Source: a virus | Virus record (IMG/VR): IMGVR_UViG_3300024231_000017 | Coordinates: 1 to 53,055 of that record | Reading direction: 5' to 3' (one strand) | Length of the DNA stretch: 53,055 nucleotides | Shown here: positions 36,547 through 45,000 of the stretch, piece after piece | Layout of the letters: each line of letters opens with the position of its first letter | How positions within the stretch are numbered: the stretch's first letter is position 1 | The notes under the pieces: model-generated | What the model was told of the DNA's origin: nothing | Databases searched by the model: none | The model's input: only the letters and a program-made list of their open reading frames with translations | Position numbers and translations under genes: made by a program

Positions 36547-36981
36547 ATGGACGAAAAAACTAAAAAAGAAAAACGTGCGGATATATTTAAAACAGCTCTA
36601 GACAAGGCAGGGGTGCCGGACTGGGGCAGAGGGGCGGCGATAGTTAAACAGACGGGTTGCAGTCCTGCATCCGCGCAAGCGTGGATAAGGGGCAGTCTGC
36701 CATCGGATGGGGAGCGTATAGTTGAACTGTGCGACCTTTACCATATTGACTTATACCTATGGATAACCTTGCAGTCGCGGGGCGAATCAAAGGTATCAGA
36801 ATCTATGACTGAAGCCATCATTTACGTAAAACAATTTGAAGAAAAAACAGCTTTCACCCTTACACCAGACCAGTTTGCTCATATGTGCTTGATGTATTTA
36901 GACACTGAAAAGCGCGAAGGGCTGGCAAGTATGGTGGAAGTGTTAAGTAAAAAAACAGATGCGTCTGCCGCTACAAAATGA
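36547..36981 (+). CDS. phage regulator with HTH-like domain
   Basis: About 144 aa, start MDEKTKKEKRADIFKTALDK chosen because GAGGAG lies ten bases upstream. Residues about 15-60 hold a helix-turn-helix (GVPDWGRGAAIVKQTGCSPA followed by SAQAWIRGSLPSDGERIVEL). The C-terminal 70 residues are helical. It is transcribed away from the leftward replication promoter, the position of a CI-like regulator. Whether it represses or activates is unknown. Confidence 0.65.
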   Translation: MDEKTKKEKRADIFKTALDKAGVPDWGRGAAIVKQTGCSPASAQAWIRGSLPSDGERIVELCDLYHIDLYLWITLQSRGESKVSESMTEAIIYVKQFEEKTAFTLTPDQFAHMCLMYLDTEKREGLASMVEVLSKKTDASAATK

Positions 36982-37021
36982 TAATTTGTAATTAAGGATT
37001 TACATATACAAGGAAAGTCAC

Positions 37022-37210
37022 ATGGATAGAGTTGTACCTGACAGCGAGCGAATTAGCTGCGAGGACTTAAAAATATTTTTAGAAAACTTTCCAGAAGTAG
37101 ATTGCTGCTTCAAGGCTGGCGAAGCAAGGTTCATTTATTCAGTAAGAACAATTACAGCTGCTAAAAAGAAACTTAGACTAGCAAATAATAATCTACAGGT
37201 GTTGAAATAA
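37022..37210 (+). CDS. 62-aa protein before the recombination operon
   Basis: Start MDRVVPDSERISCEDLKIFL with AAGGAAAG upstream. The product has CFKAGEARFIYSVRTITAAK and a basic tail. No motif is seen. Its 3' end overlaps the -35 box of the next promoter, so its transcription and the following operon are probably linked. Confidence 0.5.
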   Translation: MDRVVPDSERISCEDLKIFLENFPEVDCCFKAGEARFIYSVRTITAAKKKLRLANNNLQVLK

Positions 37211-37229
37211 ATCTACACGGTGCTATGAT
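37202..37229 (+). promoter_or_regulatory. sigma70-like promoter for recombination operon
   Basis: TTGAAA (37202-37207), 16-base spacer, TATGAT (37224-37229). GGAGAC then serves as SD for the ATG at 37256. Confidence 0.65.
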
Positions 37230-37255
37230 GTCTCTGGAACTAACGGAGACATTAC

Positions 37256-37909
37256 ATGGATACGCTTACACGCGCCCACATCTGGGCGACCTTATCTGAT
37301 ATAGACGTAGCACCTTTTTGCACCGAGACAGAAGTCGTTGGGGATCAAGTCCTCACCTATCTGCCTTGGATGAAAGCGCATTCGATTATGATGGATGTGT
37401 TCCCTGAGTATCATTGGGAATTCACCGAAGACCCTACAGGTCGCGAATGCCACTACTTTGATGATGGCTCTGCCGAAGTACGTTGCCGAATGACTATCGG
37501 CGGGCAGACCAACATCACCTACCTTCCTGTTCATAGATCAGGCAAAGCAATTGACTCCCCCTCTGCTACAGACATCAATACTGCTAAACAGCGGTGTCGT
37601 GTTAAGGCTATGGGTGAGTTTGGTCTGGGCTACACCATGTGGCTGTCATCTCAAATCAAAGAGATTGAAGACCAAAGTGTTTCTAAACCTGAACAAAGTA
37701 CACCTTCAGATACAAATGATGCAGATGCAGAACTCCAAAAGGTTATTGCGATCTGGGATCATCTTAAGTTCGGTGAAGCTAAGACCCTGAGTGAAGCCAC
37801 AAAGCTGTATGACAAGTTTAAACGTGGTCTAACTAATAGAGGCTTAACAGATACCACTGGTAACTGGGAGAAGCTCTGTAAGGACAAAGGGTGGAGGGCT
37901 AGCAAATGA
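37256..37909 (+). CDS. ssDNA annealing protein (DUF1071-like, Rad52-superfamily type)
   Basis: A 217-aa protein. The central block has LPWMKAHSIMMDVFPEYHWE, then SAEVRCRMTIGGQTNITYLP and DINTAKQRCRVKAMGEFGLG. This order (strand-helix, strand, 'LP.', then a helix with a conserved R-C-x-VKA) matches DUF1071, a phage recombinase family of the Rad52-like annealing proteins. The C-terminal 90 residues are an acidic linker and a helical tail. It pairs with the exonuclease encoded next (ATGA overlap). Confidence 0.8.
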   Translation: MDTLTRAHIWATLSDIDVAPFCTETEVVGDQVLTYLPWMKAHSIMMDVFPEYHWEFTEDPTGRECHYFDDGSAEVRCRMTIGGQTNITYLPVHRSGKAIDSPSATDINTAKQRCRVKAMGEFGLGYTMWLSSQIKEIEDQSVSKPEQSTPSDTNDADAELQKVIAIWDHLKFGEAKTLSEATKLYDKFKRGLTNRGLTDTTGNWEKLCKDKGWRASK

Positions 37910-38937
37910 GTTTAGCTGCTCAAGGATCACCCGAATGGCACGCGGCTCGCGCCGGTAAGATCAAAGCGTCTGTCTGTGCCGCACTAGAAGGCAAGCACCC
38001 GTACATGAAAGCTGCTGACTTGGTCAGGCAAGAAGTCAGGGCTTTGGCTGGTGCTGAGTCAGAATTCAAAATGGTTCCTGCTGTTGCCCACGGGCAGATG
38101 ATGGAGGACCACGCACGAATCTTCTTGGAAGATCTGCAAGGCTACACTGTAGAAGAGACGGGTCTTGTTGTTCACCCTAAGTATGACTTTATTGCAGCAT
38201 CTCCAGACGGACTTGTAGGTTTGGACGGTTGCGTTGAGATTAAGTGCCCGTTCCCTCAGTACACCAAGACTCCATACAGCATCTTCGATAAGAAGCGCAG
38301 CATGTACCTGATGCAGGTCTACATGCAGATGGAAGTTCTGGATGCAGAGTGGTGTGACTTTATTTGTTACTTGGCTAAGAACGAAACAGCCGAGCCGCAG
38401 TACACGTTAGAGAGAGTCCACCGTAAAGAGGACTTCCTAACTGAACTACTGAGCCGCAAGTATTTACCGCAGCCTTCTAAGGGGACTATCTCCCGCCTTG
38501 ACCTGTACCAATCTTGGCACAACTGGATACAAGAGCAGCACAGGGATGAAGTTACCCGTGCGGATCACGTTAAATCAATTGAAGTCGACGCCCCAGAGGT
38601 CATTAAGACCGATGAGGAACTGAACCGGCTGACTGCAATGCAAACCAGAATTGCAGACATCAAGTCACGTATCAGTGACGACTTAGAAACCTTGGATGTT
38701 CTGGGTAAGACCTCAGACTCCCTGAAAAAAGATATCGCCGAGCGTTACAAAGGTTCTGTCAGCAATGGCAAGACCACCGTGAAGGTGATTATGAAGACCC
38801 CGCCAATCGATTATAGAAAAGCGTTCGAATTTCTCGGCGGTGAAGATGAAGTGTTAAACAAAGACGAGTCTCTTGATTCTTTCCGAAGAACAACAGGCGC
38901 AATGCAAGTACAAATCCATCATGGAGAGCAACAATGA
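37906..38937 (+). CDS. YqaJ/lambda-exonuclease-like recombination nuclease
   Basis: A 343-aa protein. GSPEWHAARAGKIKAS (residues 7-22) and AHGQMMEDHAR begin the YqaJ domain. ASPDGLV (98-104, catalytic Asp101) and CVEIKCPFP (109-117, Glu111 and Lys113) complete the active site. It should digest 5' strands of duplex ends and feed the annealing protein. The C-terminal 110 residues are a helical extension (MQTRIADIKSRISDDLETLD) not present in lambda exonuclease. Confidence 0.9.
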   Translation: MSLAAQGSPEWHAARAGKIKASVCAALEGKHPYMKAADLVRQEVRALAGAESEFKMVPAVAHGQMMEDHARIFLEDLQGYTVEETGLVVHPKYDFIAASPDGLVGLDGCVEIKCPFPQYTKTPYSIFDKKRSMYLMQVYMQMEVLDAEWCDFICYLAKNETAEPQYTLERVHRKEDFLTELLSRKYLPQPSKGTISRLDLYQSWHNWIQEQHRDEVTRADHVKSIEVDAPEVIKTDEELNRLTAMQTRIADIKSRISDDLETLDVLGKTSDSLKKDIAERYKGSVSNGKTTVKVIMKTPPIDYRKAFEFLGGEDEVLNKDESLDSFRRTTGAMQVQIHHGEQQ

Positions 38938-39314
38938 ATAGTAAACCAACCGCATTTGAATCCCTTAAAGCAGGCAAAGGGCGTCTGTACCCAATGCCTA
39001 AAGAAAAGCGCATTGAAGAGTGGAACCGCCTTAAGCAATACGACTGGGCAACCAAGGCGCACGTCCCTAAGTTCGACGGCTTTATTAAAGTCAGTCGTGA
39101 GCTAGTCGCAGACCTACAAGCTGCACTTGATGTAAATAACGGCAATGACTTCCGTTACAACATCAAGGTCTGTGAGCAGATGGGTGATGACGGCAACCTC
39201 CAGCAACTGAATGTAGACTACTGGATTCCCAAACCCAATCCAAATGCTCAAGCGTCCGCTCCAGCAGCCGCATCAAACGCGGATGATTTCTTGGACGACG
39301 ACCTACCTTTCTAA
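38934..39314 (+). CDS. single-stranded DNA-binding protein with SSB-type C-tail
   Basis: A 126-aa protein that ends in DDFLDDDLPF, the acidic tip by which bacterial SSBs recruit partners. The N-terminal 85 residues are a likely small OB-type domain (HVPKFDGFIKVSRELVADLQ, DFRYNIKVCEQM). An Ala/Pro/Asn linker follows. It is coupled to the exonuclease (ATGA) and precedes a 133-aa gene. The role in recombination or replication is supported by position and C-tail. Confidence 0.8.
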   Translation: MNSKPTAFESLKAGKGRLYPMPKEKRIEEWNRLKQYDWATKAHVPKFDGFIKVSRELVADLQAALDVNNGNDFRYNIKVCEQMGDDGNLQQLNVDYWIPKPNPNAQASAPAAASNADDFLDDDLPF

Positions 39315-39326
39315 GGACATATATAT

Positions 39327-39728
39327 ATGCCATTAAGAATTTCACGATCAGCTAACTCCGTCTTTTATGGCGGAGAAAGCCTCGACCCCAGTGACCTCGA
39401 AGGTACTTTTGACCATCGGATTTGGGTGCGTGCAGTGGTTGACTTGGATGGCAGGCATGAAACCGTGCTCAATGTGCATACTAAGCGCAAGGGACATCAG
39501 GAGCATGTGCTTAAGGCTGGTGAAGATTTACAGCTAACGGAAGAAGTGTTTGTCGAGATGACAGGTATACAACCCTTTTACCACAAACCCCACTTAGCGT
39601 GCTCAGAGTGCGGTCGAACTGGCAGTCAGTCTGAGAAGTCTTTCATGCTTCCTCAAGCAAAACTGCTGGTGGGTGCTCCGCGTAACTACAAAATAGTTCG
39701 CGATGACGCCAGAAAGAAAAAGAGATGA
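39327..39728 (+). CDS. 133-aa protein in the recombination operon
   Basis: Start MPLRISRSANSVFYGGESLD with AAGGAC upstream. It has a beta-rich middle (RIWVRAVVDLDGRHETVLNV) and one Cys pair (LACSECGRTG), so it may bind one metal. The C-terminus is basic (APRNYKIVRDDARKKKR). No family is recognised. It closes the recombination operon, 137 bases before the integrase. Confidence 0.6.
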   Translation: MPLRISRSANSVFYGGESLDPSDLEGTFDHRIWVRAVVDLDGRHETVLNVHTKRKGHQEHVLKAGEDLQLTEEVFVEMTGIQPFYHKPHLACSECGRTGSQSEKSFMLPQAKLLVGAPRNYKIVRDDARKKKR

Positions 39729-39865
39729 CTCCCCTAAAGGGCTGGGTGTTCCCTCCTCACACCTTGTAGCAGGCTTGGTCTACCTGCCCCTTGCAACAGA
39801 CCTTTATTAAAGAGATCGATGCGTGGTAATCTGCCAGTGCTGTTGGTCTCTTCACGGAGACGAAT
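39729..39865 (+). promoter_or_regulatory. integrase leader with SD-sequestering hairpin
   Basis: No ORF is seen. A hairpin GTCTC-ttcacg-GAGAC (39846-39861) pairs the GGAGAC SD of the integrase with an upstream strand, so translation may be reduced unless the stem is opened. A second hairpin, GCAGG...CCTGC, lies around 39770-39800. Confidence 0.5.
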
Positions 39866-40783
39866 ATGAAGTTAACATTTAAAGAAATAGCTGATCGTTA
39901 TTTGGCACAGCCAAGCGCACATAACGATGAGAAACAGAGAACTACGGTGGTAGTGGCTAACAACCTTGTTAAGGTTTTTGGTAGTAAGCCGATTAAAGCA
40001 TTCGAGAAGATCGCTCTTTTTGATAACTTTATTGAGGAACTGCGGAAGCAACCATCAAAGAAAAGAATCGGTAAAAGAGTCAGCAATAGCTGGGTCAATA
40101 AGCACACCATTACTATGCGAGCTATTCTTAACTACGCTCACAGTAAGGAGCACATTGATCGAGTTCCTAAGTTGTCGGTTTTACCTGAGACAAAGAGCAA
40201 GATATTCCTCAAGCCTAATCAGGTTCTGGATCTGATCAACAGCTTGGATGAATTGAGAGCAGACCAAGTCCGTTTTGCAGTGGCAACGGGATTGCGAAAG
40301 ACAAACATAAGGCTTCTGAGGTGGGATCAAATATCGAAAGATTTTTCCTCACTCCTTGTCGATGGAAGTGATGCCAAGATGGGAGAGGATATCCTCATCC
40401 CGTTAAACGCAGATGCTAAAGCAGTTCTGGAGCGTCGTAAGGCTTTAAACGATGCGCTAGTACAGAAGCATATGTATTTAAGTAATGGCATTGATCATGT
40501 GTTTGTTCAGCAAGCCGGTGGCGGATCAAAGGTAGGGAAAGTTCTTAGCGAGATTACGAACAAGACCTACAGGAAGGCTTGCGACAAAGCTGGAGTACCA
40601 GCAGGAACAACCTTCCATACAATGCGTCACACTTTCGCGAGCTGGCACATTGAGAACGGCACGAGCGAGATGGTTCTTATGGAACTAGGGGGGTGGAAAG
40701 ACCGTGTGTCATTGCAGCGGTACGCGCATCTCAATCAAGCTCAGAAACAGGCAGCTTCTTCGAACATTGAAGGAATTTTATAA
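39866..40783 (+). CDS. int: tyrosine-type integrase
   Basis: A 305-aa integrase. The N-terminal 75 residues contain the SAM-like core-binding domain (LVKVFGSKPIKAFEKIALFD). Catalytic residues are visible: Arg144 (ATGLRKTN), Lys171 in the beta hairpin, HTMR with His251 and Arg254, GGW with Trp277, and the nucleophile Tyr286 in RYAHL. It shows that the phage can integrate. The tRNA-like attP lies 49 bases after its stop. It is shorter than lambda Int (no N-terminal arm-binding domain). Confidence 0.95.
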   Translation: MKLTFKEIADRYLAQPSAHNDEKQRTTVVVANNLVKVFGSKPIKAFEKIALFDNFIEELRKQPSKKRIGKRVSNSWVNKHTITMRAILNYAHSKEHIDRVPKLSVLPETKSKIFLKPNQVLDLINSLDELRADQVRFAVATGLRKTNIRLLRWDQISKDFSSLLVDGSDAKMGEDILIPLNADAKAVLERRKALNDALVQKHMYLSNGIDHVFVQQAGGGSKVGKVLSEITNKTYRKACDKAGVPAGTTFHTMRHTFASWHIENGTSEMVLMELGGWKDRVSLQRYAHLNQAQKQAASSNIEGIL

Positions 40784-40831
40784 AAATCAAAATTTAACGC
40801 GCATAAGTCGTTGATATATAAGGGAAAAAAC

Positions 40832-40856
40832 GTAGAGCAGTTGCTTCGTAAGCAAT
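40832..40856 (+). other. candidate attP: tRNA-Thr(CGU) anticodon-arm sequence
   Basis: GTAGAGCAG followed by TTGCTTCGTAAGCAAT reads as the end of a D-arm and a 5-bp anticodon stem (GTTGC/GCAAT with one G-U pair) around loop TTCGTAA, that is, anticodon CGU. The match to the general bacterial tRNA-Thr(CGU) layout is good, but no acceptor or T-arm follows. Tyrosine integrases often cross over in anticodon loops, and the site lies directly after int. Confidence 0.65.
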
Positions 40857-40937
40857 TACCATGTCTTTTTCTTCAATTAAATCAATAACTTAGAGACCAA
40901 CAGCAAAGACTTTTGCGCTAAATTGGAGGCTAAGAAT

Positions 40938-41129
40938 ATGGTAGATGTAAAGCAAGCGATTAAAGAGGCAAACGAGTACGCTGACAAAGCTATTCGTGAA
41001 TCGATAAACGATATACAAGGCGTACGGAAAACGGTACGTACTTGGCTCAGTTCAGGCAACTATCACCTAACCAATGTGCATGTTGTAACTTGGCTTGGGA
41101 TCACTGTGCTTCTGTGTATTGTCTTTTAG
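40938..41129 (+). CDS. 63-aa tail-anchored membrane protein after int
   Basis: Start MVDVKQAIKEANEYADKAIR with GGAGG nine bases upstream. The first 40 residues are a charged helix. The C-terminus is one membrane helix (VVTWLGITVLLCIVF). It could be an early superinfection or holin-like protein; no family is recognised. The spacer before it (40784-40937) holds the attP candidate. Confidence 0.55.
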   Translation: MVDVKQAIKEANEYADKAIRESINDIQGVRKTVRTWLSSGNYHLTNVHVVTWLGITVLLCIVF

Positions 41130-41311
41130 ACATATCAATTATGATATCTATGTAATTCTAAAGTTGCATTTCACAATTCTCATAAACGACCCTACAATGC
41201 CGCCTCATTTGTTAACTGTGATTAAAGGTATTCTTGATGTTTGTGATGTGTGTATGCGTAGTTCTTGGGTTGTGCTTTGTCGCCAAGGATGATTTGTTTA
41301 TCAGCTAAGGA
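41130..41311. promoter_or_regulatory. convergent non-coding spacer
   Basis: Contains ATATCA-ATTA-TGATAT (41132-41147), a perfect 6-bp inverted repeat. It also has TTCTCATAAACGACCC (near 41175), loosely similar to the CTCATAAnGACC elements near terS, and CAGCTAA-GGA-TTAGCTG near 41300, which overlaps the stop of the leftward gene. No gene and no clear U-tailed terminator are seen. Confidence 0.45.
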
Positions 41312-41602
41312 TTAGCTGTCCCCCTTTGTAGCCTCCGCCTTTACTTCTAGTTCCTTCACCTTCAGCTCAAGCTCTCTTACTCGAGCGATGGTGTCCTGAA
41401 CAGATTTAGGAGGCTCAAACTCATCGATCCAAGTATCGTTCTCCTCTATCTCCGCCATCATTACGTCAGCCCTGTACTCAATCGATGTCAGGCGCTCCTC
41501 AACCTTAAAGTACGCCGTGGTCGCAACGGTGGTAAACGCGAGAATACCCAAAAGATTTTTGACTGGGATTGTGACCTCTGTCGTTTCGCTTAGCTTGGGC
41601 AT
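41312..41602 (-). CDS. 96-aa membrane protein with coiled-coil tail
   Basis: A membrane segment at residues about 15-33 (NLLGILAFTTVATTAYF) is followed by a long coiled coil (ARVRELELKVKELEVKAEAT). It ends the leftward late operon. The topology (N-terminal anchor, periplasmic coil) resembles an i-spanin-type protein, but spanin partners are not recognised. The late position fits lysis or virion assembly. Confidence 0.6.
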   Translation of the reverse strand: MPKLSETTEVTIPVKNLLGILAFTTVATTAYFKVEERLTSIEYRADVMMAEIEENDTWIDEFEPPKSVQDTIARVRELELKVKELEVKAEATKGDS

Positions 41603-42052
41603 CTACATCCCCAGCAAGTAATACGAACCAGCAAACATAGCCAGCACCGCGATTGTTGCACCGATGTTCTTCGCCACATCGCCAATCTGACGCTGCTTCT
41701 TGAGCCTCGCCAACCTAGCCTTCTCCAGCTTGTGCTTGTGATCGAGTAAAGACTTGTTCTGGATCATGAGCATGTCACGCCAGACGTGCTTAGGGGTTAT
41801 CTTCTTCAGCTCTTTCTCGTGCTGCCTGATCGCGTCCTTAGCCCATGCCAGCTCCAGCGCTTCTTCCTGAGTGAGCACATGGTCTCCAGCCTTGGTGGCT
41901 TCTTCGATGCTCTCAACCGCCGTCTTGCTCTCGGTCAGACTGGTAAACAATCCGGTCAATCCCTGTAGGTGATCACCCGACTCCTTAACGGTTTTGATGC
42001 CCTCGTTTAAGGCTTTGAGCACCCCAACAACTGCACTGATCTCAGCTATCAT
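41603..42052 (-). CDS. 149-aa coiled-coil protein with C-terminal membrane helix
   Basis: A helical protein beginning MIAEISAVVGVLKALNEGIK, with KDAIRQHEKELKKITPKHVW and KLEKARLARLKKQRQIGDVA before a C-terminal membrane segment (ATIAVLAMFAGSYYLLGM). The start overlaps the 3045-aa gene stop (ATGA). Together with the next gene it forms a pair of small membrane proteins at the operon end. Lysis or ejection-pore roles are possible. Confidence 0.6.
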   Translation of the reverse strand: MIAEISAVVGVLKALNEGIKTVKESGDHLQGLTGLFTSLTESKTAVESIEEATKAGDHVLTQEEALELAWAKDAIRQHEKELKKITPKHVWRDMLMIQNKSLLDHKHKLEKARLARLKKQRQIGDVAKNIGATIAVLAMFAGSYYLLGM

Positions 42053-45000
42053 TTCATCTCTCTCTCGGCTTTCCTGTAAGCCTTGTTGTATATGTCGAAT
42101 ATCTTGTTCTCATTCTCCAGCAGCTTGTCCAATAGTTCTCTGCGACGCGCCTCAGGAATATCCTGACTCTCTACCAACTTACGGGTCTTGGATATGCTTC
42201 TTAACTCTCGGTTGGACGCCTTGTAGAGACTGTTGCGCCCACCTTCAATCACGGGGATAAAGGATTGGTACTGGTTTCTGAGTCGGTCCAGCTCGGCTTG
42301 ATCTCCTGCCTCGATAGCATCTTTCAGCTTCGCCTCGATCTTTCTGGTCTCATCCCAGTTGGCATAGAACTCAAACCTGTCTTCGTACTCCGAGGGGCTC
42401 TCAAAGAAGGTGCCAACAATCGGTAAGTCTTGTTTCCTGAAATCCTCGTCCGCCATCATTCTTGCCGCAACGTCTGAAGACTGGCTCACAAAGCGCCCTA
42501 CACCCCCCAAGAAGTATTCATACACATACTCCATCTTGTCTGGGTTCATAGAGATGTAACCGTCCTTGTACTTGTCTCCGCCCGTGGCATCGTTGAGGAA
42601 CTCGGCTGCTGCTGTGAAGGCTTTATCAGTAGACCGTCGAGAGTTGTATGCGTTTGATCGCTCAACAATGAACGGGTTTTGCTCAATGTATATATCGCTA
42701 CCAAAGAAGTTCTTATTAGCCAGCATGTCCAAATGAACTTCGAGCAGGTCAGGATAGAATCCTCGCGCTTTCTCTTCCCAGTTATCGCCGCTAGAGGGAG
42801 CAACCGGAACGAAATTCAGTAACGCGTTCTCCCACAGATACACTGCCGACTCTTCTGGGGTGTTGATGTCGAACGCCATTTCAGCACTCAAGCGACCAAT
42901 ATTGGTGAAGAAGTTGTACCCGTAGGGGGCGGGTAGAGCGAACCCTTCTTCGCTGCTGTAATTGATCAGTAGTGCCCGGTTCTTCGCATGCTCAGGAAGA
43001 TCGGCATAGACCTTCTCGTCATCGTCATCATCTTCTGAGTTCAGAATGTTAATCACGGCAAGTGTAGCCCCTAGACCTATAAGTCCCACTGCCGTTTTCT
43101 GTGCGGTTGTGACCTTGCCTTCGCCGCCACCCAAAGCCTGAGCTATGTTGACATTGCCCTGTACTGCGGCGTTAAAGAACAGGTATCCGGCATTGACTAC
43201 GGCTGTGTTCTCACCCTTACGGTTGAAGTTAACGGTAAGGTCTTTCGCTAATGTCGCTGCGGTCTGCCTATCAGTTCCCGCTTTACGTGCCTCGATGTAA
43301 GCAGACAGTCGTATAGCGTTTTCCATGGTGGTGTTGAAGTCTTCCACCCAGTTACCCACAGCTCGCAAAGCCTCACGGGTCATGCCTTTCTTTAGCTTGT
43401 TCTTCATTATGCGTAACTGCTCATCCTGATCGCGGACCAGCATCATGCCTGTTGACGCACCGTCCTCCATAAACTCTGCCGCATACTGATCTAGAGTGCC
43501 TTCTCTTACAGGCTTACCGCGAAGCACGCGATACATAGACCTCATTGAGGGCAGATAGCTCTGAGCCATTTTCCCGATAAGGTTCTCGCCTTGTACTCTG
43601 CTGCCTTTCTTGTCCTTCTCTGCAAGCGAATACATAAGACCCGTCTGAACATCACGCAGCGGGTTAACCAGCCCCCATGAAGGGTTGTAGTTGATCAACA
43701 TGTTTCTGCGGAATGTTTGGAATCGAGTCGCCAGAGTTAGCAGCTTGCTTACGTCGTCGTTAGCCCTGCTCAGCATGGGCACGCTCATGTTCTGTAGCGC
43801 GTGATTTAGGCTGTCACTCTTAAACTCGATAAAGAATGTCTGCCCACCCTTCTTGACCTCTACATACTTGGGGTCACCGTTGGGTCTAACATCTCTAGAC
43901 ATCTGGTCGAGGTCTTGCTGCGTCAGTTCGTCGCTTGGCTTCGGTGGTCTGAACTTATTGTTGTATATGGTATAGGAGTCGCTGTTACCTAACTCACTCA
44001 AAAGCTCTAATAGGGTTTGGGCGGTTTCATTTTTTCTCGCCCGAATAATTTTTCTCTGAACATCTTCGATAGCGGTAAACAGAGGATTCACAGGCAATGT
44101 CTTTCTACCCTTAGCCCTCATGCTCTCGCTGCCTACGATAGAGAAGCCTCTAGACTTATCGCCAGACTTGTAGGCGTCGCCATTTTCTTCAGCAGCAAAA
44201 CCTTTAAGGGGCACATAGAACTCGTAGGTATCTTCCCAGTCTGAGCGAGAGTCTTCGTCAAGCAAGCCTGCCTCTACCATGCGGTCTCGCTGATACTGAA
44301 GCATCTCGTAGACCTTGTCGGCAATACGGTCCATATCAGCCTTGGTGCCTTCCCGTTCCGCCAAAGCTAGAACGCTCTCCGCCTCGGCATACGTCATCCC
44401 TGAGCCTGTATCTTGGAACGCCAGTGGCAGTGTTTGGTATTCGTTAAGTTTTGTGCGCTGAGTCTCGAGGGCGACACTGTGATCGACACCGACATCTGCC
44501 AATAGGCGCTCTATCTCCCGCTCAGCCCTAGCAATGTTTCTCTCGCGCTGAGCCTTAACCTTTTCAGCAATAACGTCATTGCGCTCCGCCGCGTGCTTCG
44601 CAATAAGGTAGGTTCCTACAGCATCTGGATCGACCTGTAGCTCGGCGATTAAATCACCAAGCGGGTCCACATAGTTTTCGTGGAATGCGTCTAGATCGTT
44701 CTGCACTTTACCGTGCGACAGGTTTTCTTGATCTCTAGGTGACAAGCCAGCAGGAAGCCGCCCCATCTCTAGGAAGTCAGCCGCTTGATTCTCAAAATCT
44801 TCTAAGGGTGCGTAACGGTCCACCAAGGAACGGTATACCTTCTTACCCTTCAGCCTTCTGGCAAGATCAGACTGTGCGTCTATCTCATCATTGTAGCTAA
44901 AGGCATTGGTTGATGGGCTTCCGTCGTCTAGAGTTCCTGTCTCTTTGTTGATCTGCTTCTTCTTGATGTACGAATAATTATCAACATCGTCGTAGACAAC

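Noticed and set aside
39327-39728. CsrA-like regulator
   Set aside because: Only a loose beta-strand resemblance; the conserved CsrA residues are not present.
40832-40856. Complete tRNA-Thr gene
   Set aside because: Only the anticodon arm and part of the D-arm are present; T-arm and acceptor are missing, so it is an attachment sequence and not a gene.
41290-41330. Bidirectional terminator (CAGCTAA-GGA-TTAGCTG)
   Set aside because: The stem is good but neither strand has a clear U-run after it, so I do not call a terminator.
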